Assembly (NCBI RefSeq): GCF_051201685.1
Contig: NZ_CP179213.1
Span: 496,001-560,000, forward strand
Direction: 5' to 3'
Length of the DNA stretch: 64,000 nt
From: Luminiphilus sp051201685
GTDB taxonomy: Bacteria; Pseudomonadota; Gammaproteobacteria; Pseudomonadales; Halieaceae
The translations under genes were made by a program, and so were the position numbers. This document shows, in pieces, positions 56,317-64,000 of this stretch (positions within the stretch are counted from its first letter, which is position 1; every line of letters begins with the position of its first letter). The notes under the pieces were generated by a model. That model was not told where the DNA came from. It was given only the letters and a program-made list of their open reading frames with translations, and ran no database searches.

Positions 56317-56618
56317 TGTGGCTGCGGATATCGCCCCCACCCAACAGGTTTTATCAAGCCTCGGTGTGTAGCCATTTAAGTTCGCCCTGCACTGGCTGTC
56401 ACATTAATGTGTAACGTGGCGGTGGGCATTCCTACTTGGTAAGACAATCGAAGCGCGTGCTCTTAGCTGGTATCAGCGTATGCGGCTAGCCTTTTGTAAC
56501 CACTTTGGTTTTGCCATGTATGATCTCTCGGGGGCACTGGTCGCTTATGACTAATGGCTTAGCAAAATGCAGGGGCCTCTACTGGCCTTCTCGACAACGA
56601 CTGGGACATTCTAGTTTG
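56317..56618. other. Intergenic region upstream of the DUF418-like gene
   Basis: 302 bases; open frames present are short and unsupported. No repeat or hairpin stands out. Confidence 0.4.
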
Positions 56619-57812
56619 ATGGCAATTAAGCGTTACAAGGAGATTGATGCCGTTCGGGGTTTTGCCCTGTTTGGCGTTCTGTTGGTCAATCTTTACGCGT
56701 TTGGGGCTGACTCTTTGGCTTGGGACGGGTCTCTAGATCAGCTGTTCTGGCAAATAAAGCACGTGCTCTTTGAGTCAAAGTTTTGGGGCCTCTTCAGTTT
56801 GCTGTTTGGGATCTCTTTTTGGCTGCAGATAAGGTCAGCGCTCAAGCCTTGGCATCTTCTAAGACGTTACTGTGCCTTGATGGCCTTTGGTTGTTGTCAT
56901 GCCCTGCTTTTTGAGGGCGACATTCTGATGCTTTATGCAGAATTTGGTGTGCTGCTGTTGCTCTTTCACAAGTGCTCAACCCGCATCTTGGTTGTTGCTG
57001 CGGCCACATTTTTGATGGTTTTTCCTATTGGGCATTATTGGGTGCCCGATCGTGGATTCAGTGATCAAGCAAGCAATATTAATCAGGCGCAGCAGTGGCT
57101 GGAGGAGGATCGTGAAGATGGCTTGTACAGCGCAGGGTCTCTCAGCGATATCGTCGCTGAGCATGCAAGCTATATTCCGGAGATCCCTTGGCAAGACTAC
57201 CAGTGGCCCGATTCGGGGTGGGCGGTATTCGCGCTCTTTTTACTCGGCTTCTGCTTTGCTCGAGAGGACGGCTTGCAGCGCTTCGGCCAAAGACCGAGGG
57301 TGGTCTCAAAAGCGAGTTTTTGGATGTTCTTGTTTGGACTCGGCGCCATGTCGATCGAGGCCTGGATGACCCATGCCGTGGGCTATCGTATTTTTGGTGA
57401 AACTGTTTCGGGTGGCGTTACGCAATTTGTCGGTGATCTCGTGTTCCTGCTCGGCACCCTATCGCTGACCGCCGCGTGGTTTTGTTTGATGTACAGTTTT
57501 GCGACGCGCTGCAGTCACTGGTGGATAGTTCGTGCCCTGGAGGCGGTTGGGCGAATGAGCTTAACGACTTATCTCAGCCAAACCTTAATTTTCACCACGC
57601 TTTTCTATGGCTATGGCCTAGGCTGGGCCTACTGGCTGGGTCCCGCTGCCGTTACTGGCGTCGCCCTTGTAATTTTTATGTGCCAAATCTTATTTGCGAA
57701 GTTTTGGTTTTCAGTTTTTGTGATTGGACCCTTTGAGTGGCTTTGGCGACTTGCCACAGACCTTCGTCTCCCGGCATTGCGGGTAGCGCCAAGGCGAGGT
57801 CCAAATTGTTAA
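56619..57812 (+). CDS. DUF418/YeiB-like multispanning membrane protein
   Basis: 397 residues from the ATG at 56619 (MAIKRYKEIDAVRGFALFGVLLVNLYAFG); an open frame to 56505 adds unrelated residues. About eight to ten membrane helices. Family landmarks: EIDAVRGFALFGVLLVN at the start, SLTTYLSQTLIFTTLFYGYGLGWAYWLG, and IGPFEWLWRLATDLR at the end. YeiB/DUF418 proteins are thought to be transporters or acyltransferase-like membrane proteins; role unknown. Its last 137 bp overlap the convergent PPTase gene. The neighbouring biosynthetic operon makes an export or modification role possible but unproven. Confidence 0.82.
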   Translation: MAIKRYKEIDAVRGFALFGVLLVNLYAFGADSLAWDGSLDQLFWQIKHVLFESKFWGLFSLLFGISFWLQIRSALKPWHLLRRYCALMAFGCCHALLFEGDILMLYAEFGVLLLLFHKCSTRILVVAAATFLMVFPIGHYWVPDRGFSDQASNINQAQQWLEEDREDGLYSAGSLSDIVAEHASYIPEIPWQDYQWPDSGWAVFALFLLGFCFAREDGLQRFGQRPRVVSKASFWMFLFGLGAMSIEAWMTHAVGYRIFGETVSGGVTQFVGDLVFLLGTLSLTAAWFCLMYSFATRCSHWWIVRALEAVGRMSLTTYLSQTLIFTTLFYGYGLGWAYWLGPAAVTGVALVIFMCQILFAKFWFSVFVIGPFEWLWRLATDLRLPALRVAPRRGPNC

Positions 57813-58485
57813 AGCGCCCCTCAAAGAACGCTGGTGCGGTTGAACCGTATAGCCCGCGGCGGGCTTTCTGATAGACCGTGATTAGTCCCTCAGAATTAGG
57901 TACGAAACACGTCCCATTAAGTCCTTTAGCTAGACCGCTGCCGTGAAACTTCAGTGCCGCCTCTTTGAGCCGCCATATTCGGTAAAACAGTGTGTTTGCC
58001 CTTTCAGGGCTAGCTTCCTTCAATGCCTTTGCCTCAAAGGTTGAGAACAGCTCCTGCGCTAGCTCCGACGTGTTGTGTGTCTCATCGGGAATTTCCACAT
58101 CTAGGCCGATGCGTCGGGCCGAGCAGCTAGCCGCAAAGATGGCGTATGGCCCCGATGAACTCACACTTATCGTGTATTCATTGACGGGCAGCTCAAGCGC
58201 ATTGGCTTTTGCCGTGGGTGAGGAAAGGTTGCCAAACGCGGTTTCACGCAGCCACCGCAAACAGGCTCGGCGCTGGACAAAGGCGCTTTGTGCGCCAGAT
58301 GCTCGCAGCCCTTGCGTTCGCTGACGCTCAGGGCCGGTTAAGGAAGTTTCGCAATCGAGCTGGAAGGAAAGATCGTCAACATACCGAAGCACATAGATCT
58401 CGACGGTGTGTTGTCCGGCTTGCAGCGTGCATCTAGAACCGACCGCGTCGAAGGCTTTAGCTAAATGTGCGCTTCGATTCGTCAC
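57676..58485 (-). CDS. 4'-phosphopantetheinyl transferase superfamily protein
   Basis: 269 residues, start GTG sharing a GTGA overlap with the NRPS stop. Transfers phosphopantetheine from CoA to the serine of carrier domains. Motifs RIGLDVE with Asp129 and Glu131 (Mg2+ ligands) and FYRIWRLKEAALKFHGSGL with Glu175 are present. A Sfp-type enzyme placed last in the operon, so its obvious substrate is the carrier domain of the upstream NRPS (Ser615). The last 45 codons overlap the convergent DUF418 gene and look poorly conserved. Confidence 0.92.
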   Translation of the reverse strand: MTNRSAHLAKAFDAVGSRCTLQAGQHTVEIYVLRYVDDLSFQLDCETSLTGPERQRTQGLRASGAQSAFVQRRACLRWLRETAFGNLSSPTAKANALELPVNEYTISVSSSGPYAIFAASCSARRIGLDVEIPDETHNTSELAQELFSTFEAKALKEASPERANTLFYRIWRLKEAALKFHGSGLAKGLNGTCFVPNSEGLITVYQKARRGLYGSTAPAFFEGRFNNLDLALALPAMPGDEGLWQVAKATQRVQSQKLKTKTSQIRFGT

Positions 58486-61400
58486 AGCGCGCGTTCCAAG
58501 TTGACGGGGCTACCTGAGTGAACCCCTGGAGCTAGCACCATGCTTTTCATCACAAGTCCCAGCCCCTCCACGGTGGTATTGGGTTCTAGTACGGCCCCCC
58601 CCATGACGGTCGCGCCAAAATTGATCGCGCTGTTTGGCTTGATCGAGGTTTGCTTAACGGTCAAAAGGCGATGCTCAAAACTGTGCAGCTGCAATTGGCC
58701 TTGAACGATGCAGTTATCGCCAATATCAACGGCGTGCCAATCGAAGGCCTGCATTGGTTCGTGGATTAACGTATTTTTGCCAATGCGGCAGCCAAAGGCT
58801 CTTAAGAAGGGGTTGGCTAATACCGAGCCTCCCAAATGGCGCAGTGTGGGTCCTGACCATTTGAAAAAGCAGTCTTGGGCCAGAAAGTAGGTGAAGTGTC
58901 GCAGTGACCAAAAGGGGGTTTGGTGATTTTCCCCCCAGTGCTTTGGTATCAAGCATTTCTTGATACTTAGAGCCAAAACCTGCAAACAAAACGTGGCTCC
59001 AATAATGGCTGCTAATGACTCCAAAATTGCTGATGAGTTGAAAGTGTCCACGATCAGAAGCATCAGCGCTAAGATAAGTATGGGCATTGCGGGAATAAGA
59101 GCGACGCCAATCAGGTCGCCAACTAAAACACGCAGGGTAAACAGCGACCACGTAGGAACTTCTGTGCCAGTAGCTTGGCCTTCAGGTTGGGCAAATTCGA
59201 TGACGGGATTGCCGGCAAGAACCGTCACTGTGGGCTGAGTCATTGCCGGGAGACGACGAAACTGGTGATCCCCTGTGGGGGTGCTGACTCCGAGTAGGAG
59301 TTGATCTGGCAGGATGCCAGATTCAGACACACTGTTATTGCCCAAGAATGTGTCGTGTCCAAAATTAAGGGGGCGTAGGTAAAGGTATTCGCCCTCATCA
59401 TCGAGCATGCCAGTTCGACAACCGTTAGCCATAAAAATATTGGGTTGGCTGGTAAGCATTTCGGGAACCAGGTTAACCATGACGTCGCATTCGCTGGCGC
59501 CAGTTTGGCCATAATTTACGCCCGCAAGACGTCGTAAATATTGGCCCGTTAACGTCCAGGTCCACAATCGTTGTATTTGGTTCATCTTTTCCTGTCGGTA
59601 GCGGAGCATCACGGCGGCGAGGCTCGATCCTTCCAAAACCCCTGGCTTGTATGGCGTTAGCCTGAGAAAGAGGCAAGTTAGAAATGATGTCACTAGTAGT
59701 GTGAGCCACGCGGCAAGAACGGCTCCGAGGAAAAAATCTGTCAGGAGTTGAAACAGGGAGGCAGTAACAGTATCCGTTGCGCTGGCGTAGTCACCCAGCA
59801 GCCATTGCGAGATCCCGCTTAAAATTAATGCTGCAGGGATGACAAAAAGCAGGCACTCAATAAAAAATTGCGCGGAAATACCCTTGAGCTCGGAGGCGTA
59901 TCGGTTGGCAGAAGAAGGCGTTAAGCGGCGGTTACGTTGCAGCGATAATCGGCTGCCCACTGGGTCAACATCAACTCCGTCGATTATCTTAAAGTCATCG
60001 ACAGTAGCCCCGTGTCGAGCTGCACTGAGTGGGGTGAGCCAGCAACCCTGGCCCAGCGTTACACCCGGGCCAACAAAAGCGCGCTGTCCCAACTTAGTGC
60101 CAGCGCCAACGCTTACTTTATCTACAATCAGCCGATCACCCTGCCAGCGCTGGCCGCTTAGCTGAGCGCCGCTTTGCACAACCACACCGTCTTTGAGTTC
60201 CAGCATGTTTAAGGGTCCCAAAAACTCGGCGCTCTGAGAAATGTGTGTGCCTCTACCGATATCGGCCCCTAGTGTCCTTAACAGCCAAGCATAAATTCCG
60301 GGAGCGCGTAACCACCGACTCATTGGCTGGAGTACCATCCGCTGCTGACTGTCCAGCCACCAAACCTGCCAGTGCGCACGACTCCACTTCTGATAATTCC
60401 CACTTTTGATGTTGGTTGATCTAAAAAGTGCTCGTAAGACAACGACCCAGGCTAAATTTAAGAAGGGAACGCCTAAGTAAAAAGTAAAGGCAAGTAAGGT
60501 GTAGGCAATAAGTTTCTTGGGGTCCCCATCGAGAAAGGCTGTTTCGGGGTCGCCCCAAGCCAGCAGTAAAACTAAGCCTGACAAGGTGGGTAAGCGCAGT
60601 GCCAAAATGCCTAGGGCCTGTAGTAGCGTAAAAAACTTTGGGCCAAGCCTTGGCTGGGTCGAATCTTTTACCGTCGCCTGGGCAGATTGGCGCCTGTCTG
60701 CTTTCTCCTTTGAGCTGCCAGAGATTTGGCTTAGGGGGAGTTGGGCGGCAAGTCTGGGGGTGCGAAAGTCGGTCAGAAGATCTCGAACAGATACGTGATA
60801 GCCAGCTTGGCGCAGGACTTGGGTGAGCTTTGCTATGGCAATGGAGTGTGCGCCCCACTCGACGAAATCATCGTCCCACTTGAGTGTGGCGCCCAGTACT
60901 TCGCGACAAATATTCAACACGCCTTTGCCGGCAACCGGCTCAGTTTCTTTACTTTCCTGCTGCTCTGCTTCCTTATTTTCGCCAGCTTGTTCATGAGCAG
61001 GCAGTGAGGGCAGTTGCTGGCGGTCTATTTTTCCCGACAGGGGCTTGAGGATAAATTGGGGCACGAGAAAGATTTTTGCGGGTACCGCGTGCTCGGGAAA
61101 CTGCCGCCGCAGCTCGATTTGGATAGAACGCGCCCAATCTGCTGGAGCCGGGAGCGTAGAATGATGCTTTAAGTTCTCAGGCGAGCGGTTCGGTGCGATG
61201 ACGAAGGCGATGAGCTCATCATTGCGGTAGTCAATAACCGCCGTATCAATATCATCGATAACGTCCTGAAGAAAAGACTCAATGCCCTGAGCCTCTACAC
61301 GATGGCCCCGAACTTTGATTTGCGCATCGAGACGCCCCAGAAACTCAACTTGCCCCGTAAGGGGGTCAATGCGGCAGCGATCGCCAGTGCGATACAGGCG

Positions 61401-62687
61401 TCCATAATCGGGGTGTTCAATAAATTTTTCAGCGGTGGTCAGAGGTTGGTTGCGGTAGCCCTTGGCGAGATGACAACCCCCAATACAAAGCTCTCCAGTT
61501 TCACCCCAGGGCAACGCTCGATCTTTATCAGGTTCGATAATGATGTATTCGACCCCGGGGAAGGGTGCGCCTATGGTGACAGGTTTACCGGGACGCAGTA
61601 GCTGACGGCTGGTATCGGTGCTGGCCTCGGTTGGCCCATAAGTGTTGATGATCTGCCGTCGTGCTCGAGACCACGGTTCTACTAAATTGGCGGGAAATGC
61701 CTCGCCTGCAGGAATGATATAGCGGCAGATTGGATAGGGTAGGTCGTGTTCGGGGGTGTCACTGAGAGTGCTCAGCAGCACAGGGGGACAAAATAGCGCG
61801 GTGACTTCTTGCTCCAGTAATATCGGTACGAGGTCGGGCCCGGAGCGCACCTCGTCTTTGGTGAGTAGCACCACAGCGGCACCGGATACCCATGCACTGT
61901 AGAGCTCTGAAATACTTCCGTCGTAGCCCAGAGATGAGGTGAGCGATGTAGCGTCAACCCCGGCCGTAAAATCGAAAAAATACGCGTAACTTCGAGCTAG
62001 ATTTATGTAGCCTTTGTGGGCGCACTCAACACCCTTGGGTTGGCCTGTTGTCCCGCTGGTGTAAAACACGGCGGCTACGCGTTCTTCTGGATCATCGAGC
62101 CAAATAGGGCGTGCCCGTTGAATCGGGGCATCAATTGAAACTCGGCTAAGATCGAGTATGGGAAGCTCATCAAGCTTTAGGCCATTGTCATTGCTGACCA
62201 AGAGAACTGGGTCGGCATCCTTCACCATTTGTTGCTGTAGCGAGATGGGCGCAGCAGGATCTAAAAACAGCTGGGTTGCGCCAGCTTTTAAAATTCCCAA
62301 GTGGCTGGCAACAATGTCGACGCAGTTTTGTTCCATGGACACGGCAACGATCTGATCCGGTCCGCTGACATAGGGGGCAATTGCAGCTGCAATTTGTTCT
62401 GCTCTGTGATCGAGAGTTTGGTAGGTTATTTGCTCGCCAGTTGTTGGTACTTGAAGGGCAGTAAAGTTGGGGTAACGAGCGGCACTGCGCTCAAAAATTT
62501 CATGCAGCCATTCCACGCCTTTTTGATGGTCTGCGCGAATCCACAAATCACCCGTGGGCTCATCTTTGAGGCAATACACGTCTGAACTGGAGCTAGGCCT
62601 TGTGCTCTGAAGTGCTCTACCGTACTGCCACCATGCCAGTGAGGAGAGGCTCAGCATGCCTAGCACGCTTGCGGCGAGGGTGAGCAT
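58482..62687 (-). CDS. Pls/PosA-type single-module NRPS with C-terminal membrane and beta-helix acyltransferase region
   Basis: 1401 residues. A short hydrophobic N-terminus (1-20) precedes an adenylation domain (about 55-560): A3 FYTSGTTGQPKG (208-219), A4 GYDGSISE with the amino-group-binding Asp255, A5 NTYGPTEAS (348-356), A7 YRTGDR (432-437), A8 GRLDAQIKVRGHRVE (451-465), A10 PLSGKIDRQ (Lys553). Carrier domain with Ser615 (WGAHSIAI). Then membrane helices (about 690-760, 940-1010, 1180-1250) alternating with three beta-helix/acyltransferase-like blocks (805-885, 1065-1160, 1300-1395). This order matches the poly-lysine-synthetase (Pls) family, which joins one amino acid type to a polymer or to an amine acceptor. 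Amino acid not predictable here. Four-nt overlap with the PPTase. Confidence 0.9.
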   Translation of the reverse strand: MLTLAASVLGMLSLSSLAWWQYGRALQSTRPSSSSDVYCLKDEPTGDLWIRADHQKGVEWLHEIFERSAARYPNFTALQVPTTGEQITYQTLDHRAEQIAAAIAPYVSGPDQIVAVSMEQNCVDIVASHLGILKAGATQLFLDPAAPISLQQQMVKDADPVLLVSNDNGLKLDELPILDLSRVSIDAPIQRARPIWLDDPEERVAAVFYTSGTTGQPKGVECAHKGYINLARSYAYFFDFTAGVDATSLTSSLGYDGSISELYSAWVSGAAVVLLTKDEVRSGPDLVPILLEQEVTALFCPPVLLSTLSDTPEHDLPYPICRYIIPAGEAFPANLVEPWSRARRQIINTYGPTEASTDTSRQLLRPGKPVTIGAPFPGVEYIIIEPDKDRALPWGETGELCIGGCHLAKGYRNQPLTTAEKFIEHPDYGRLYRTGDRCRIDPLTGQVEFLGRLDAQIKVRGHRVEAQGIESFLQDVIDDIDTAVIDYRNDELIAFVIAPNRSPENLKHHSTLPAPADWARSIQIELRRQFPEHAVPAKIFLVPQFILKPLSGKIDRQQLPSLPAHEQAGENKEAEQQESKETEPVAGKGVLNICREVLGATLKWDDDFVEWGAHSIAIAKLTQVLRQAGYHVSVRDLLTDFRTPRLAAQLPLSQISGSSKEKADRRQSAQATVKDSTQPRLGPKFFTLLQALGILALRLPTLSGLVLLLAWGDPETAFLDGDPKKLIAYTLLAFTFYLGVPFLNLAWVVVLRALFRSTNIKSGNYQKWSRAHWQVWWLDSQQRMVLQPMSRWLRAPGIYAWLLRTLGADIGRGTHISQSAEFLGPLNMLELKDGVVVQSGAQLSGQRWQGDRLIVDKVSVGAGTKLGQRAFVGPGVTLGQGCWLTPLSAARHGATVDDFKIIDGVDVDPVGSRLSLQRNRRLTPSSANRYASELKGISAQFFIECLLFVIPAALILSGISQWLLGDYASATDTVTASLFQLLTDFFLGAVLAAWLTLLVTSFLTCLFLRLTPYKPGVLEGSSLAAVMLRYRQEKMNQIQRLWTWTLTGQYLRRLAGVNYGQTGASECDVMVNLVPEMLTSQPNIFMANGCRTGMLDDEGEYLYLRPLNFGHDTFLGNNSVSESGILPDQLLLGVSTPTGDHQFRRLPAMTQPTVTVLAGNPVIEFAQPEGQATGTEVPTWSLFTLRVLVGDLIGVALIPAMPILILALMLLIVDTFNSSAILESLAAIIGATFCLQVLALSIKKCLIPKHWGENHQTPFWSLRHFTYFLAQDCFFKWSGPTLRHLGGSVLANPFLRAFGCRIGKNTLIHEPMQAFDWHAVDIGDNCIVQGQLQLHSFEHRLLTVKQTSIKPNSAINFGATVMGGAVLEPNTTVEGLGLVMKSMVLAPGVHSGSPVNLERAL

Positions 62688-62702
62688 TATAGAGGTGCAC
62701 TC

Positions 62703-63764
62703 CTAGTTCGGGGAGCCCTGAAAGTACCCCTCCAGGGTGCCGCGGCGGCGGACATCTAGTGTGACACAGTGAAAGCCGCCACCTAACATGCGGGAGTGAC
62801 GAAGCTTTACCGGCTCAACATTCATGCCTTTGCTCTCCAGCAACGCGATCAACTGGTGCTGATCGCTGTCGACGACCACGGTCTCTGGATCGATACTAAA
62901 TAAATTCATATCGATCCACTCACTACCAATGGCTTTGTGAAGGTAGTCAGCACTGTGGCGCCCTTGGTTTTCCATGGGTGGGCTGTATATGACTTCCCAT
63001 TCCTTGAGAAAGTCTGGAATGGTCTCGTCTGAGAGCCGTCCCGGATTGGCCAGCACCAAACCCGGCCGCAGTGCGACCAAAGTAGAGTCAATATGGCTGC
63101 CAAAATAGACGTCTTCCATGAAGTGAACTCGGTATTTGCTTCCCAGTATCGACTGTAGCCACTGTCCCCCCATTTTATTGCCAGTGGCACTCACCAGGTA
63201 CAGTAAATCTCGTCCAAAGCGCAGCACATTGGCGGCGTCAAAAGCAGGCTCCAAATCTAGAGGAGTGAGATTGTCAGCCTCAGGCGCAAACAGCTCATCT
63301 TTTAGCGTGGGTCGCGGTGCACTGAACCAGCGTGCCCCTGAAGCCATGTACTCCAAAAGTAATTCGCGATAGCTGAACGTCTCCTGGCTGCGACCTCGGA
63401 TAACGTTGGGAGTTTCTAGTATTTGGTCCCCGACCGTGAGCAATATATCTCGGGGGCAATAATTGTAATAACCCGGTGTGGACCAGTGCACCGTACTAAA
63501 GACGCTATCGTGATCCCAGGGAGTGGGACGACGGACGGTGACATTCGCCTGTTTTAAAACTGATGCAAAGGTCTCAAGATCCTCCTCGGCTTCCTCAATA
63601 ATTTTGGCTGGGAAAGGCCCCTGCGGAATGGTGTCCAAGGGGCGCCCGGGATATTCTGCTAGTTGAGTGCTGGCATCAGCGTGGGGGAACCTTGCACCTG
63701 CGGCGGTACCAATGATGACCTCCTCAAGGGGATCCCATTCGTTACAGCTCCAAACCAAAGACAT
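62703..63764 (-). CDS. Glycine amidinotransferase-like enzyme
   Basis: 353 residues from the ATG at 63764 (MSLVWSCNEWDPLEEVIIG), with GGAG nine bases upstream; a TTG at 63782 would add six residues. Transfers the amidino group of arginine to an amine, giving a guanidino compound plus ornithine. Numbered from this start, the catalytic triad by family comparison is Asp176 (EPAFDAANVLR), His224 (GSHIDST) and Cys333 (GGGFHCVTLDVRRRGTL), the last segment nearly identical to vertebrate GATM. Relatives also act in cylindrospermopsin and saxitoxin pathways (CyrA, SxtG). It begins the operon; the NRPS follows after 15 nt, so a guanidino amino acid is a likely precursor. Confidence 0.93.
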   Translation of the reverse strand: MSLVWSCNEWDPLEEVIIGTAAGARFPHADASTQLAEYPGRPLDTIPQGPFPAKIIEEAEEDLETFASVLKQANVTVRRPTPWDHDSVFSTVHWSTPGYYNYCPRDILLTVGDQILETPNVIRGRSQETFSYRELLLEYMASGARWFSAPRPTLKDELFAPEADNLTPLDLEPAFDAANVLRFGRDLLYLVSATGNKMGGQWLQSILGSKYRVHFMEDVYFGSHIDSTLVALRPGLVLANPGRLSDETIPDFLKEWEVIYSPPMENQGRHSADYLHKAIGSEWIDMNLFSIDPETVVVDSDQHQLIALLESKGMNVEPVKLRHSRMLGGGFHCVTLDVRRRGTLEGYFQGSPN

Positions 63765-63834
63765 GCAGATACTCCGTAGCAACTTTAATTTTGATTGATG
63801 TTTTTATGGGCCACAGAAATATCGAGTTGACCAT

Positions 63835-63859
63835 AAAAAAGCCGCCCTGCAGGCGGCTT
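63835..63859 (-). terminator. Rho-independent terminator of the gene ending at 63883
   Basis: On the minus strand the stem AAGCCGCC pairs with GGCGGCTT across a five-base loop and runs into six Ts. It is 24 bases beyond the stop of the partial gene and ends just before the amidinotransferase promoter region. Confidence 0.85.
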
Positions 63860-63882
63860 AGTAAAAGGCAGTGGTAGTGAGC

Positions 63883-64000
63883 CTAGTTCATTGCTTCCCA
63901 GAGTGCACTGCCGTGGCAAGTCATAGCTTCGCCTTCCATCGCGGCAGCGTCAGATTCAGGGTAAGCATCCCAGAACTTGCCGTAGTCTGTGAAGTCGGGC
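63883..64000 (-). CDS. 3' end of an unidentified gene
   Basis: Only the last 38 codons are inside the window, read from the edge to a TAG at 63883-63885: PDFTDYGKFWDAYP then ESDAAAMEGEAMTCHGSALW and EAMN. The frame is open to the edge and followed by a clear terminator, so it is a real gene end. Too short to identify; the Cys-His pair near the end has no context. Confidence 0.7.
   Translation of the reverse strand, partial: PDFTDYGKFWDAYPESDAAAMEGEAMTCHGSALWEAMN

Noticed and set aside
56101..56340. 79-codon minus-strand frame
   Set aside because: It is read through the tRNA-Leu gene and its promoter.
1..64000. CRISPR arrays, intact insertion sequences, prophage or rRNA
   Set aside because: No regularly spaced repeats, transposase or phage structural genes, and no rRNA sequence were found by eye.

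Overview
The window is chromosomal DNA from a gammaproteobacterium, most likely a marine member of the Cellvibrionales/Halieaceae type. This is inferred from the block rsgA-orn-queG-tsaE-amidase-mutL-miaA-hfq-hflX-hflK-hflC-hisZ-purA, which follows the Pseudomonas-like order (hisZ next to purA), and from the abundance of lipoproteins, M48 proteases and Cellvibrionales-like accessory genes. No plasmid or phage backbone, CRISPR array, rRNA or intact insertion sequence was seen. One tRNA gene, tRNA-Leu(CAG), is present.

Region 1 (1-16.5 kb, minus strand) is one long, tightly packed operon of about 13 genes, transcribed from about 16.45 kb leftward. In order of transcription it encodes: a secreted TPR protein with a TonB-like C-terminal domain; a lipoprotein with a long poly-serine tract; another lipoprotein; a membrane-anchored helical/TPR-like protein; a membrane protein with PEGA repeats and an FGE/SUMF1 fold lacking the copper-binding cysteines; a small exported protein; an ExbB/MotA-type proton channel; a probable actin/Hsp70-fold protein; two proteins with ExbD-like N-terminal membrane segments joined to VWA domains with intact MIDAS motifs; two small lipoproteins; and an M48 metalloprotease lipoprotein. 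An exported amidohydrolase follows. I read this as an energised cell-envelope machine of Ton/Tol logic with VWA domains in place of the usual ExbD periplasmic domain. I do not recognise it as a described system.

Region 2 (16.5-48.6 kb) is mostly housekeeping: acyl-CoA thioesterase-like protein, gamma-glutamyltransferase, pdxH, cinA, a ParA ATPase, asnS, RNase II, PIN-PhoH ATPase, psd, an outer-membrane-like protein, rsgA, orn, queG, tsaE, amidase, mutL, miaA, hfq, hflX, hflK, hflC, hisZ, purA, a YdcF-like protein, an AraC-type regulator, an HtpX-like M48 protease with lemA, and an SDR oxidoreductase. The amidase gene carries a one-base frameshift inside its AMIN domain.

Region 3 (48.6-56.3 kb) is accessory. 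It has a PAS histidine kinase broken by a frameshift, about 1.1 kb with no intact gene, and then a four-gene unit in which two diverged paralogous secreted proteins flank a MASE1-like histidine kinase and a NarL/LuxR-type response regulator. The tRNA-Leu gene follows.

Region 4 (56.6-64 kb) has a DUF418/YeiB-like membrane protein converging on a small biosynthetic operon on the minus strand: a glycine-amidinotransferase-like enzyme, a 1401-residue Pls/PosA-type single-module NRPS (A-T plus membrane and left-handed beta-helix C-terminal part) and a 4'-phosphopantetheinyl transferase. Together these could make a guanidino-amino-acid-derived amide or oligomer. The window ends in the 3' end of an unidentified gene with its own terminator.
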